A stretch of 12,823 nucleotides of DNA from Planctomycetota bacterium (GTDB lineage: Bacteria; Planctomycetota; UBA1135; GCA-002686595), in contig JARGOW010000023.1 in the NCBI GenBank assembly GCA_029212955.1, positions 1 through 12,823 on the forward strand. Reading direction: 5' to 3'. Within the stretch, counting starts at the first letter, position 1. The number at the start of each line of letters is the position of its first letter. A program made the translations under genes and the position numbers. Positions 1-6,418 of this stretch are shown here, one piece after another. The notes under the pieces are model-generated. The model searched no databases. It was not told the origin of the DNA and saw nothing but the letters and a program-made list of their open reading frames with translations.

Positions 1-2
1 AT

Positions 3-914
3 CGATCCCATCTGCAAATGGCGCACATCAGAAAAGGTCCCCTCAGCGAAGGGTTTGACCTGGAGGCTTATCGCGAGGGTTCGTTCACAGGCAGCGACAA
101 TTGGAGTCCCAACGCGGCGGAGGTGCCCGGACCTTGGAGCAGCCATGCGGTATTCATCCTTCCAACCACAATTTCCTTCTCCTTTCATTCCGAAAGCTCC
201 GTCTCTCCCAATTCGCTGAGCTGGACCCCCCCGAGAAAGTACTTCGGAACCCTGCGAGCGGGTCAGCCCTCCGGCTTCATGGCTCTCCAACTCGCCGACG
301 CCACACCGGACCTCTGCACGGTCATCCTTCGTATCGACCAACCCAAACTACCCAAGTCCGCCAGGCTCGAACTCCGGCAAACCACCTACAACGGCGATGT
401 GTACTTCCCCACTATTGGCGAATTCGCAAAGTCCAAACTCGGATACATCGACCTCACGATCGGCGACTTGATGCCTGGCAATTACATTTTCGCCCTGACA
501 CTGCCCAATGCGGGCCTCGTGCAACTCATCGACAAGCAAATCGAACTGGAACTGCCAGCTGGAACGACCGAGGTTCGCGATTTATCCACGAGCGTGTGGA
601 GCCTCCTGCGCGTGAATGCCATCACCACCCACCGGGTGCCCCCCGAATCGCTCGCCCGGATAGAGTTACAGCCCACCGGAGAATCGGAATGGCAGCCATT
701 CATCACCCATTCCCGCGAGGCCTACCCGGGAGGCAGCCGTACCCGTCGGGGAACCGCGGTCCAGGTCGGAGGCCCTGCAGGGCTCAGCGACGCGCTGCCT
801 CCCGGTCAGTATCGCTTGCGAGCATCCCTCCCCGGACACGCCACCCAAGAACGGACCGTGACCCTGGCCCCGGGAGAAACAAAGCCGGTCACGTTCGCTT
901 TGCGCACCGAATAA
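3..914 (+). CDS. 3' part of a beta-sandwich (PEGA/carboxypeptidase-regulatory-like) protein, 5' end outside window
   Basis: The reading frame is open to the left edge, so the gene probably starts outside the window; the first ATG in frame is at 18 and gives 298 residues. I do not recognise a specific family. Numbering from that ATG, two similar modules are visible: residues about 148-190 (MPGNY ... LPAGTTEV) and about 255-298 (LPPGQY ... LAPGETKPV). Both have the pattern of small Ig-like or carboxypeptidase-regulatory/PEGA-type domains, with a Pro-Gly-x-Tyr turn, alternating hydrophobic strands and a terminal (A/P)GxT turn. The part before residue 145 also looks beta-rich. No catalytic motif is seen. 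Such domains usually decorate secreted or cell-surface proteins, so an extracytoplasmic structural role is an inference. The TAA stop at 912-914 runs straight into a strong hairpin. Confidence 0.7.
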   Translation, partial: RSHLQMAHIRKGPLSEGFDLEAYREGSFTGSDNWSPNAAEVPGPWSSHAVFILPTTISFSFHSESSVSPNSLSWTPPRKYFGTLRAGQPSGFMALQLADATPDLCTVILRIDQPKLPKSARLELRQTTYNGDVYFPTIGEFAKSKLGYIDLTIGDLMPGNYIFALTLPNAGLVQLIDKQIELELPAGTTEVRDLSTSVWSLLRVNAITTHRVPPESLARIELQPTGESEWQPFITHSREAYPGGSRTRRGTAVQVGGPAGLSDALPPGQYRLRASLPGHATQERTVTLAPGETKPVTFALRTE

Positions 915-947
915 CCCCATGGCCTGGGCGATCCCCCGGCCATGGGG
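915..947 (+). terminator. Strong hairpin directly after the first gene, candidate terminator without U tract
   Basis: A perfect 10-bp stem (CCCCATGGCC at 915-924, GGCCATGGGG at 938-947) begins on the base after the stop codon. The loop can form a further GGG/CCC pairing. No run of T follows, so it is not a classical intrinsic terminator. It may act with Rho or protect the 3' end of the transcript. Confidence 0.45.
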
Positions 948-1042
948 CCCTGGCCGCCCTCCACGACGACCTCGACCGCCTTCCCAGCCGCCAAGCGTCC
1001 ATAAGACCCCCGCAGGGGTAGCGAAAAGGGGGCGGATGAGGC

Positions 1043-1048
1043 TAAAAT
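1043..1048 (+). promoter_or_regulatory. Possible -10 box for the glycine-cleavage operon
   Basis: TAAAAT matches the sigma70 -10 consensus at 5 of 6 bases and lies about 16 bases before the riboswitch P1 stem, where a promoter would be expected. No good -35 box lies 16-18 bases upstream, so this is weak. Confidence 0.25.
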
Positions 1049-1063
1049 TCGGGCCGAACCAGA

Positions 1064-1150
1064 CCCGGGGAGAGATTCGGCGCGAAGCCGGACGCCGAAG
1101 GGGCAAGCGACCAGCGATGGGCGCGAAACTCTCAGGCAACAGGGACCCGG
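1064..1150 (+). ncRNA. Glycine riboswitch (gcvT motif), single aptamer
   Basis: The core conserved strings of the glycine aptamer appear in order: GGAGAG (1069-1074), GCCGAAGGGGCAA (1093-1105) and ACTCTCAGGCAA (1128-1139). GAGAG (1070-1074) pairs with CTCTC (1129-1133). A P1 stem can form between CCGGG (1065-1069) and CCCGG (1146-1150). The element lies 85 bases upstream of gcvT, the usual position for this class. Binding of glycine normally raises expression of the cleavage genes so that excess glycine is degraded. I cannot find a second aptamer with its own GGAGAG and CTTTCAGG-type core before the start codon, so this looks like a singlet rather than the common tandem form. Limits of the RNA are approximate. 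Confidence 0.93.
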
Positions 1151-1213
1151 CCTCCTGGGCCATCTGAACACGGCTTGCCGGGGACAGGTGGCACTCAAGA
1201 AGCCTTAAATCCC

Positions 1214-1229
1214 TCCTTCTGTTAAAGGA
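1214..1229 (+). promoter_or_regulatory. Shine-Dalgarno of gcvT with a hairpin that could hide it
   Basis: AAAGGAA (1224-1230) is a good ribosome binding site just before the gcvT ATG at 1235. TCCTT (1214-1218) can pair with AAGGA (1225-1229) around a 6-base loop, hiding the site. No terminator hairpin with a T run lies between aptamer and gene, so control at translation initiation is the simpler reading. That the aptamer controls this pairing is inferred. Confidence 0.4.
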
Positions 1230-1234
1230 AGACG

Positions 1235-2332
1235 ATGCAACAAACCTCCCTACACGCGGTTCACGTGGCCGCGGGTGCCAAGATGGTCGAGTTCGGCGGC
1301 TGGCACATGCCGGTCCAGTACGGCCCCATCCTGGATGAAGTCCGCCAGGTGCGAGCCCGCACCGGCCTGTTCGACCTGGGCCACATGGGGCGCTTCCGCT
1401 TCAGCGGACCCGACGCCGTGGCCTTCGTGGACAAGATCGCCACCTGTTTCTGCGCCAAGATCCCCGTGGACTCGATCCGCTATGGCCTGCTCTGCAAGCC
1501 CGACGGCAACCCGATCGACGACGTGCTCGTCTACCGTGGCCAGGACGACGTCTTTATGGTCGTCAATGCGGGCAACGCGGTGGCGGATATGGAATGGATC
1601 CAAAAGCACGCCGCCGACTTCGACGTGAAAATCGAGGATCAAACCGCCGAGCTCGCCATGCTGGCGTTGCAGGGCAAGGGCTCCGAAGCCGTGCTGCAGA
1701 AGATCGTCACCGACCTGGACCTGTCGAAAGTGGGCTACTACAAGTCCGGCTTCGGCACCCTCTCCGGCATGCCGAACGTGCGCATCAGCCGCACGGGGTA
1801 CACCGGCGAAGACGGCTTCGAGATCTATTTCCCCGATGGCGAGAGCGCTCGCATTTGGAACGAGCTCCTGGAAGCCGGCGGCCCCGATGAAATCAAACCC
1901 ATCGGCCTCGGCGCACGCGACACCCTGCGCCTGGAAGCGGGCATGCCGCTCTTCGGCCACGAGCTGGGCGATGCCATGAACCCCATCGAAGCCGGCCTCA
2001 ACTTCGCCGTTTCCTTCAAAGAAGAAAAAGGCGACTGGATCGGCCGCACGGCCTTGGCCGACTGCAAAGAAAACCCCACCAAAAAACTGATGGGGCTCAC
2101 CACCGACGGCAAGCGCGCGCCCCGCGAGGGCTACGGCCTCTTCATCGGCGATCGCCAGGTGGGCACCGTGTGCTCCGGCGCCATCTCGCCCACCAAAGAG
2201 TGCAACATCGGCACCAGCTACTTCCCCCTGGACGTGGCCGTGGCCGGCACTGAAATCGAAATGGACATCCGTGGCAAGCGTCAAGCGGCCACGGTCTGCG
2301 AACTCCCCTTTTACTCCCGACCCAAGAACTAA
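1235..2332 (+). CDS. gcvT: Aminomethyltransferase, T protein of the glycine cleavage system
   Basis: Cytoplasmic enzyme that takes the aminomethyl group from the lipoyl arm of H protein, releases ammonia and passes the methylene carbon to tetrahydrofolate. At 365 residues it has the usual full length. Recognisable family segments are FGGWHMPVQY (20-29), TGLFDLGHMGR (43-53), GNPIDDVLVYR (91-101, containing the Asp region of the active site), ISRTGYTGEDGFEIY (184-198), GARDTLRLEAGMPLFGHEL (226-244) and the C-terminal barrel-like GAISPT (315-320). The ATG at 1235 is chosen because of the AAAGGAA site just before it. It is the first gene after the glycine riboswitch, and gcvH starts 4 bases after its stop, so the two are almost certainly co-transcribed and translationally linked. 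Nothing is truncated. Confidence 0.97.
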   Translation: MQQTSLHAVHVAAGAKMVEFGGWHMPVQYGPILDEVRQVRARTGLFDLGHMGRFRFSGPDAVAFVDKIATCFCAKIPVDSIRYGLLCKPDGNPIDDVLVYRGQDDVFMVVNAGNAVADMEWIQKHAADFDVKIEDQTAELAMLALQGKGSEAVLQKIVTDLDLSKVGYYKSGFGTLSGMPNVRISRTGYTGEDGFEIYFPDGESARIWNELLEAGGPDEIKPIGLGARDTLRLEAGMPLFGHELGDAMNPIEAGLNFAVSFKEEKGDWIGRTALADCKENPTKKLMGLTTDGKRAPREGYGLFIGDRQVGTVCSGAISPTKECNIGTSYFPLDVAVAGTEIEMDIRGKRQAATVCELPFYSRPKN

Positions 2333-2336
2333 TCCC

Positions 2337-2732
2337 ATGCGCCCCACAGACCGCAAATACGCAACCTCCCACGAATGGGCCAAGATCGACGGTGACACCA
2401 TCCTGGTGGGCATCACCGACTTCGCCATCGAAGAACTCTCCAGCGGCAACACCTCGGACCTGGTCTACTGCGACCTGCCCGACGTGGGACGCATCCTCGA
2501 AAACGGCGAGACCTTCGGCGAAATCGAATCCGTCAAGGCCGTGGCCGACCTCAATACCCCCATCGCGGGCGAAGTGGTCGAGATCAACGTCGAGATGGAA
2601 GAGCACCTCGAGCTCATGACCGAAGATCCCTGGGGCAAGGGCTGGCTGGTCCGCATCAAGCCCAGCGGCGACGACATGGGCGCCCTCATGGACGCCGCCG
2701 GCTACGACGCGCACATCTCGACCCCTCACTAA
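2337..2732 (+). CDS. gcvH: Glycine cleavage system H protein (lipoyl carrier)
   Basis: Small lipoylated carrier that shuttles the aminomethyl group and reducing equivalents between the P, T and L proteins. The 131 residues match the family length of about 125-130. The modification site is plain: GEIESVKA at 61-68 places the lipoyl lysine at Lys67, followed by the usual turn P-I-A-G-E-V (75-80). The N-terminal YATSHEWAKI and VGITDFA are also typical. The family's usual LGDIV stretch is here a few residues longer (EELSSGNTSDLVY, 32-44). A longer frame exists upstream (ATG at 2271), but that part overlaps gcvT and encodes nothing conserved, so the ATG at 2337 is preferred. The next gene, 12 bases on, encodes an enzyme likely to modify Lys67. 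Confidence 0.96.
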   Translation: MRPTDRKYATSHEWAKIDGDTILVGITDFAIEELSSGNTSDLVYCDLPDVGRILENGETFGEIESVKAVADLNTPIAGEVVEINVEMEEHLELMTEDPWGKGWLVRIKPSGDDMGALMDAAGYDAHISTPH

Positions 2733-2744
2733 GAGGCGATCCCG

Positions 2745-3665
2745 ATGTCCGCTCCCTGGCGCCTGATCACCACCTTTGGCGCCCCTCCCGATTTCAACAT
2801 GGGCCTCGACGAGGCCCTGTTGGAATTGGGGGAACGGCCGACCCTGCGTCTGTACACCTGGTCGCCCGACACCCTGAGCCTGGGTTACTTCCAAAAGCTC
2901 ACCGACGTGCCCGACCGCGAAAAAGCCTCGCACCTGGTCCGCCGCATCACCGGCGGAGGCGCCATCCACCACACGAAGGAACTGACCTTCTCCCTCACGA
3001 CCAACGCCAGCGATCCCCTGTATCGCGGCAATGTGGCGGATTCCTATGTGAGGATTCACCGGGCGGTGATGCATGCCCTGGAACAGGTGGGCATCAAAGC
3101 CGAACTCGCCTGCCGCGCCATTGGCCCTGGAGCATCGGCTGGTTTGACTGGCTTGCAGCTTGCTGCTGAGTCCAATGACTCAATCGCCCCGGACGCAGGA
3201 CAGGAATCGACAAGCCCGATGGATCCCGCGAAGGCCAAAGATTCAAGCGCTGCCGCTGAAGCCCCCGGCGCTGCGGACTCGACCACCTGCCCCGGCGGCA
3301 CCTCCACCACCCCCGTGGACTCCGACCTCGAAGGCACCGGCATGTGCTTCCACAAGTCCACCCCCCAAGACATCCTCTGGGCCAACAAAAAAGGCGTAGG
3401 CTCCGCCCAACGCCGCCGCGGCGGCCGCGTGCTCCACCACGGCTCCATCAAACTCGGAACCTCCCCCCTAGAAGGCAACATCGCCACCCTCTCCGAGTCC
3501 GGATCCAACATCACCCCCCAAGACTTCGCCCGCATCCTCGTCGAAGCCTTCACAGCCACCCTTGGCATCCGATTCCAACGAGGCGCTCCCAATCCCGTCG
3601 AACTCGAACACGCCACGGTCCTGGGCCCCCGCTACAGCTCCGAAGAATTCCTGAACAGACGCTGA
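2745..3665 (+). CDS. Lipoate ligase / octanoyltransferase family protein (LplA/LipM-like) with an inserted low-complexity segment
   Basis: Member of the biotin/lipoate protein ligase fold family, which attaches lipoyl or octanoyl groups to carrier lysines. Visible motifs: LRLYTWSPDTLSLGYFQ (34-50), VRRITGGGAIHHTKELTF (65-82, the acyl-binding loop), MCFHKSTPQDI (200-210) and KKGVGSAQRRRGG (215-227), then LHHGSIKL (230-237). Cys201 sits where LipM-type octanoyltransferases carry their acyl-Cys nucleophile, and Lys215/216 matches the conserved lysine of the fold. LipM-like transfer of octanoyl to GcvH is therefore the best guess; ATP-dependent ligase activity is the alternative. AGAGG before the ATG is a good ribosome site, and placement directly behind gcvH supports GcvH as substrate. 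Oddity: residues about 125-197 are an Ala/Ser/Pro/Asp-rich insertion just before Cys201, with more A/T-ending codons than the flanks. Confidence 0.88.
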   Translation: MSAPWRLITTFGAPPDFNMGLDEALLELGERPTLRLYTWSPDTLSLGYFQKLTDVPDREKASHLVRRITGGGAIHHTKELTFSLTTNASDPLYRGNVADSYVRIHRAVMHALEQVGIKAELACRAIGPGASAGLTGLQLAAESNDSIAPDAGQESTSPMDPAKAKDSSAAAEAPGAADSTTCPGGTSTTPVDSDLEGTGMCFHKSTPQDILWANKKGVGSAQRRRGGRVLHHGSIKLGTSPLEGNIATLSESGSNITPQDFARILVEAFTATLGIRFQRGAPNPVELEHATVLGPRYSSEEFLNRR

Positions 3666-3692
3666 GTCACAGGGCAGCCGACTTCCGGGGCT

Positions 3693-3709
3693 CCTCGAAT
3701 CATTCGAGG
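3693..3709. terminator. Small hairpin between convergent genes
   Basis: CCTCGAA (3693-3699) and TTCGAGG (3703-3709) form a perfect 7-bp stem around a 3-base loop. It lies 27 bases after the lipoyl-attachment gene and 7 bases before the end of the opposing gene. Being symmetric, it could serve both strands, but neither side has a clear T run. Confidence 0.4.
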
Positions 3710-3716
3710 CCTGCTC

Positions 3717-5219
3717 TCAATTCCCCCTTGGAAACAACCAAACCTGTTCCACCTGAACGTCACCCAGTCCCTTGGCAGGTGGAATAGCGATCTGGATTTT
3801 CGTGACTTCAAAGGGCTGTGACCCCATCGGCCTGAGTGCAGGAGTGAAGAACGTCAAGAGCGGGCTGCGCTCGGTATAGGAAGCCTGTTGGCTCCTAAAT
3901 CCAAAGCCACCTGTCCCAGTACGTACCTTCGGACGCAAGGACACGTAGCAAAGCCCGGTTCCCTCACCCATGTTTTTGAGTCTCACTTGAACGCCACCTA
4001 TGCGGTCGGACATTAGGGGTTCTTCCAAGACATAGACATGGGATTCCTTACCGTTTCGTGCAGGACGCAGCTCAACGGCCATGGCATCCCTCTGGGTCCG
4101 ATTGTTCAAGACCAACGTTTCACCAATCGACCCGTCCGTTCGCATGACCCTCAGTGCCATGCTCGCGCGGTTCGCCCGACAGGCCAACCACGGATGAGGA
4201 CCACGACCTCCTGTGCCCATGGTGACGCGAGCCATCCCATTGGGATAATCCACGGTTTGACCCGGCGCTCCACCGTCTCCATTCACGATCAAATCAACCT
4301 TCTCGGGCGGCAGCAGGTCTAAGAATGCCTGCTTGTCAAAGTACGAATTGATCCCCCCGTAAACGACCACGCGAAACTCAGCCCGAGACTTCTCCAAACC
4401 CTCGAGAAGCCACCGCACCTGCGGAGCCTTGGAAGTCATATCGGCCACGTAACTCAGGAAGAAAAAATCCGCTGGCCCTTGCCGCACTTTGTAGTAGGCA
4501 TTCCCGGGTCCATCTCCCATGCCCTTGGGGTAGGAATGGGGAAAGAGCTCCCGAAAGCATCTCAGATCCACGCCATCTATGAAGGGCCACCCGCTGTCGT
4601 GGTTTCCCGGGGCCACATAAATCGGTGCCGCTTTCAAGTTGTCGCGAAACAGCCGAAAGAACTCGTTCTTCCAGTGAAGGGGAGTGGATTGAAACACGCA
4701 GTCTCCAGCGTGCAGCACGAACTCCGGCCGGTAGTTCAGGACACTCGACGCCAACAGCGAGTCCGGATAGTGATTGGGGCGCTCGGTTCCATGGGTATGG
4801 CCTATCACAGCAAATCGGATCTCACCGGTCCTCTGATGGGTCCGGAAAGTTTGCGGGGCATAACCATTTACCGAAAGGGTGTATTCGGTGTCCGGTTGCA
4901 AGCGCGAAAAAATAGCGTTGTGCTGAATTGCCTCGGACTCATGCGCTGCGATCTCCACCTCACCCAACGCGAGCCGCGCAAACCCAACCGTTTGCTCTGC
5001 GGTACGCCAAGAGACTTGCGCACGCTCGTGCGACAAGTGGACGAGGTAGGGGGGAATGGAAGCGTCACCCCTAACGTATGCCGCTTCTTCCAGGGGGTTC
5101 TCGGGCGTTTGGCCTCCCCCCATAGACGTCATAAAAAAGCTTGGCTGGCAGTGAGACCATCCAAAAATGGACAGGGCCACTACGCCGACGACGACAAGAA
5201 GTGTGGGTTTCAGTTTCAT
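3717..5219 (-). CDS. Exported metallophosphoesterase-fold protein with degenerate metal site
   Basis: 500 residues from the ATG at 5219; an 18-residue upstream extension in frame is rejected because the 5219 start gives a clean signal peptide or anchor (Lys-rich start, then a hydrophobic run at 6-20). Residues about 55-127 resemble the fibronectin-III-like N-domain of purple acid phosphatases, and about 134-345 the calcineurin-like phosphoesterase domain. Intact motifs: GD (172-173) and GNHD (205-208). The first motif, normally D-x-H, reads H-T-H (141-143). The place of the later His reads VVYGGINSY (285-293), and the normal GHxH reads NGDGG (313-317). Most metal ligands after GNHD are thus missing, so hydrolytic activity is doubtful; a binding or structural role, or unusual metal use, is inferred. 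The C-terminal 150 residues look like extra beta domains. It stands alone, with about 210 bases to the next gene. Confidence 0.82.
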   Translation of the reverse strand: MKLKPTLLVVVGVVALSIFGWSHCQPSFFMTSMGGGQTPENPLEEAAYVRGDASIPPYLVHLSHERAQVSWRTAEQTVGFARLALGEVEIAAHESEAIQHNAIFSRLQPDTEYTLSVNGYAPQTFRTHQRTGEIRFAVIGHTHGTERPNHYPDSLLASSVLNYRPEFVLHAGDCVFQSTPLHWKNEFFRLFRDNLKAAPIYVAPGNHDSGWPFIDGVDLRCFRELFPHSYPKGMGDGPGNAYYKVRQGPADFFFLSYVADMTSKAPQVRWLLEGLEKSRAEFRVVVYGGINSYFDKQAFLDLLPPEKVDLIVNGDGGAPGQTVDYPNGMARVTMGTGGRGPHPWLACRANRASMALRVMRTDGSIGETLVLNNRTQRDAMAVELRPARNGKESHVYVLEEPLMSDRIGGVQVRLKNMGEGTGLCYVSLRPKVRTGTGGFGFRSQQASYTERSPLLTFFTPALRPMGSQPFEVTKIQIAIPPAKGLGDVQVEQVWLFPRGN

Positions 5220-5432
5220 TGCTAGCCTGGTGGGCGACCTCAAAATGGTACTACATCCGATCGGCACTCGCATGGGTCAGATGCACGCCGGATCTATTCG
5301 AGCCCAGCTGTTGACGCGGGGCGTCTGGGAATGTGCATGGCCAATAAGGAAAAAGGCCCCCAGTCGCTTGCGCGATACCGGGAGCCCCTTAGAGGTTGCC
5401 GCGGGACTTGGTCCCGACTCGCCACCAACCGG
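5220..5432. other. Intergenic region with one short hairpin
   Basis: It separates two genes on the - strand. CGGGAC (5402-5407) and GTCCCG (5411-5416) form a perfect 6-bp stem with loop TTG, 17 bases beyond the stop of the GlcG/HbpS-like gene. It is a weak terminator candidate without a T run. I find no convincing promoter or small gene in the rest. Confidence 0.4.
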
Positions 5433-6212
5433 TCACTTTCCGATCGGGTGGAACTTGGGCAGGTCGGCGACGATGACCGTGGCTTCGGCGGTGGTGGCCG
5501 CGTGGCCCCAGCCGCTGGCGCTAACACCGTCGGTGAGGTCGATGACCATGTTGTCGTCACCGGTGGGGCTGACCCCGGCGGGGACGAAGTCCAGGCCCAA
5601 GCGGTCGCGCAATTTCCATGCGATCACGTGGTCTGCCACGGAGCTGTCGCCGCTGACGCCCAAGGCTCCGACCAGTTCCCCGGCCGAATTGTAAAGGGCG
5701 AGGCCTCCGCCGAACACATTCACGCCACCGATACGGCGACCGTGCATAGGATCAGCGGAAGTGCCAAAGTTAGCCGCATCGCCGCGATATGCGGCTTTGG
5801 TGTCCACCGGGTTGCTGGCCTGGAGACCGAACAAGCTCTGTCCGGGCTGAACCGCGTAAAAGAGGTTGGCCGTGGAAAGGGCCAGGCCGGGAAGGCTGAA
5901 TGCGTTGGCCGTGTTGGCCTTTTGCGCCGAGATCACGCGGCTGCCGGGCCACTGGTCCCCGGGGTCCCCACCGGAGCGGGTCACCAGGTGCACCACGCCC
6001 GAGCGATCGACCACGGAAGCCCACATCTGCAAGCCGAAGCCGCCGTTGGACTCGCCGACAACCTCTTTCAAGGCTTCGGTGACAGCGGCGTGGCTGGGCA
6101 GACCAGCATCGGCCACGGCGACTTGGCCGTAGCTGTGCATGGAGCGACAGGATGTGGAAAGGCTGGCGAGCAGGCAGAGGCCAGCTGTGAGTGCGATGGA
6201 GCTGAGTTTCAT
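5433..6212 (-). CDS. Exported GlcG/HbpS-like (DUF336-type) protein, possible heme-binding
   Basis: 259 residues. The N-terminus MKLSSIALTAGLCLLASL followed by STSC (19-22) is a signal peptide. Cys22 could be lipidated, but the -3 position is Ser rather than Leu, so lipoprotein status is uncertain. Residues about 35-210 fit the GlcG/HbpS fold: an opening helix (HAAVTEALKEVV), a WASVVDRSGVVHLVTR strand pair (64-79), SAQKANTANAFS (95-106), and the signature RIGGVNVFGGGLALYN ... ELVGALGVSGDSSVADH (160-195). Known relatives bind heme or act as sensor partners of two-component systems; many planctomycete copies have no known role. The last 50 residues are an added tail. No good Shine-Dalgarno precedes the ATG. 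It lies downstream of the sulfatase but 206 bases away, so it is probably transcribed separately. Confidence 0.82.
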   Translation of the reverse strand: MKLSSIALTAGLCLLASLSTSCRSMHSYGQVAVADAGLPSHAAVTEALKEVVGESNGGFGLQMWASVVDRSGVVHLVTRSGGDPGDQWPGSRVISAQKANTANAFSLPGLALSTANLFYAVQPGQSLFGLQASNPVDTKAAYRGDAANFGTSADPMHGRRIGGVNVFGGGLALYNSAGELVGALGVSGDSSVADHVIAWKLRDRLGLDFVPAGVSPTGDDNMVIDLTDGVSASGWGHAATTAEATVIVADLPKFHPIGK

Positions 6213-6275
6213 GGTTAGATTCGTTGCGAGCGAGGGGGAGACGAGTGCGAAAATTTACGCACCTGACTGGGCCGA

Positions 6276-6281
6276 ATCATA
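6276..6281 (-). promoter_or_regulatory. Possible -10 box for the GlcG/HbpS-like gene
   Basis: Read on the - strand this is TATGAT (5 of 6 to the sigma70 -10 consensus), 63 bases upstream of the ATG in a gap of 206 bases (6213-6418). No matching -35 box is evident. The rest of this gap holds only a 5-bp GGGCC/GGCCC stem (6383-6387, 6394-6398) and no gene. Confidence 0.25.
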
Positions 6282-6418
6282 GCGAGCGCGCCCCCAGAAG
6301 GAACGGGTTCCTGGCTGAAAGACGGGGCCCGGTTCGAACGTGCATCACCCGTGGCAAAAACTAGGCCATACCCGGAACACTCGGGCCGCCGGTGGCCCTC
6401 CGAATATCATCCTGCATA

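Noticed and set aside
919..1167. 82-codon frame across the glycine riboswitch
   Set aside because: Pro/Arg-rich shadow sequence overlapping a structured RNA; no ribosome site.
1151..1234. Second glycine aptamer of a tandem riboswitch
   Set aside because: A GGGGACAGGTGGC stretch (1179-1191) recalls part of the conserved core, but the GGAGAG and CTTTCAGG elements in proper order and pairing are missing.
2271..2336. Upstream ATG for gcvH giving 22 extra residues
   Set aside because: The extension overlaps the gcvT coding end and is not conserved in H proteins; the ATG at 2337 gives the normal N-terminus.
1250..2452. 400-codon open frame on the - strand opposite gcvT and gcvH
   Set aside because: It is a mirror of the GC-rich codons of gcvT; the translation is His/Val/Ala/Gly-rich without any family motif, while gcvT on the other strand is unmistakable.
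2142..3074. 310-codon open frame on the - strand across gcvT, gcvH and the lipoyl-attachment gene
   Set aside because: It spans three well-supported genes on the opposite strand and has shadow-type composition (Gly, Val, Asp, His).
5331..6218. 295-codon + strand frame opposite the GlcG/HbpS-like gene
   Set aside because: Shadow of a gene with signal peptide and family motifs; its own translation has no recognisable domain.
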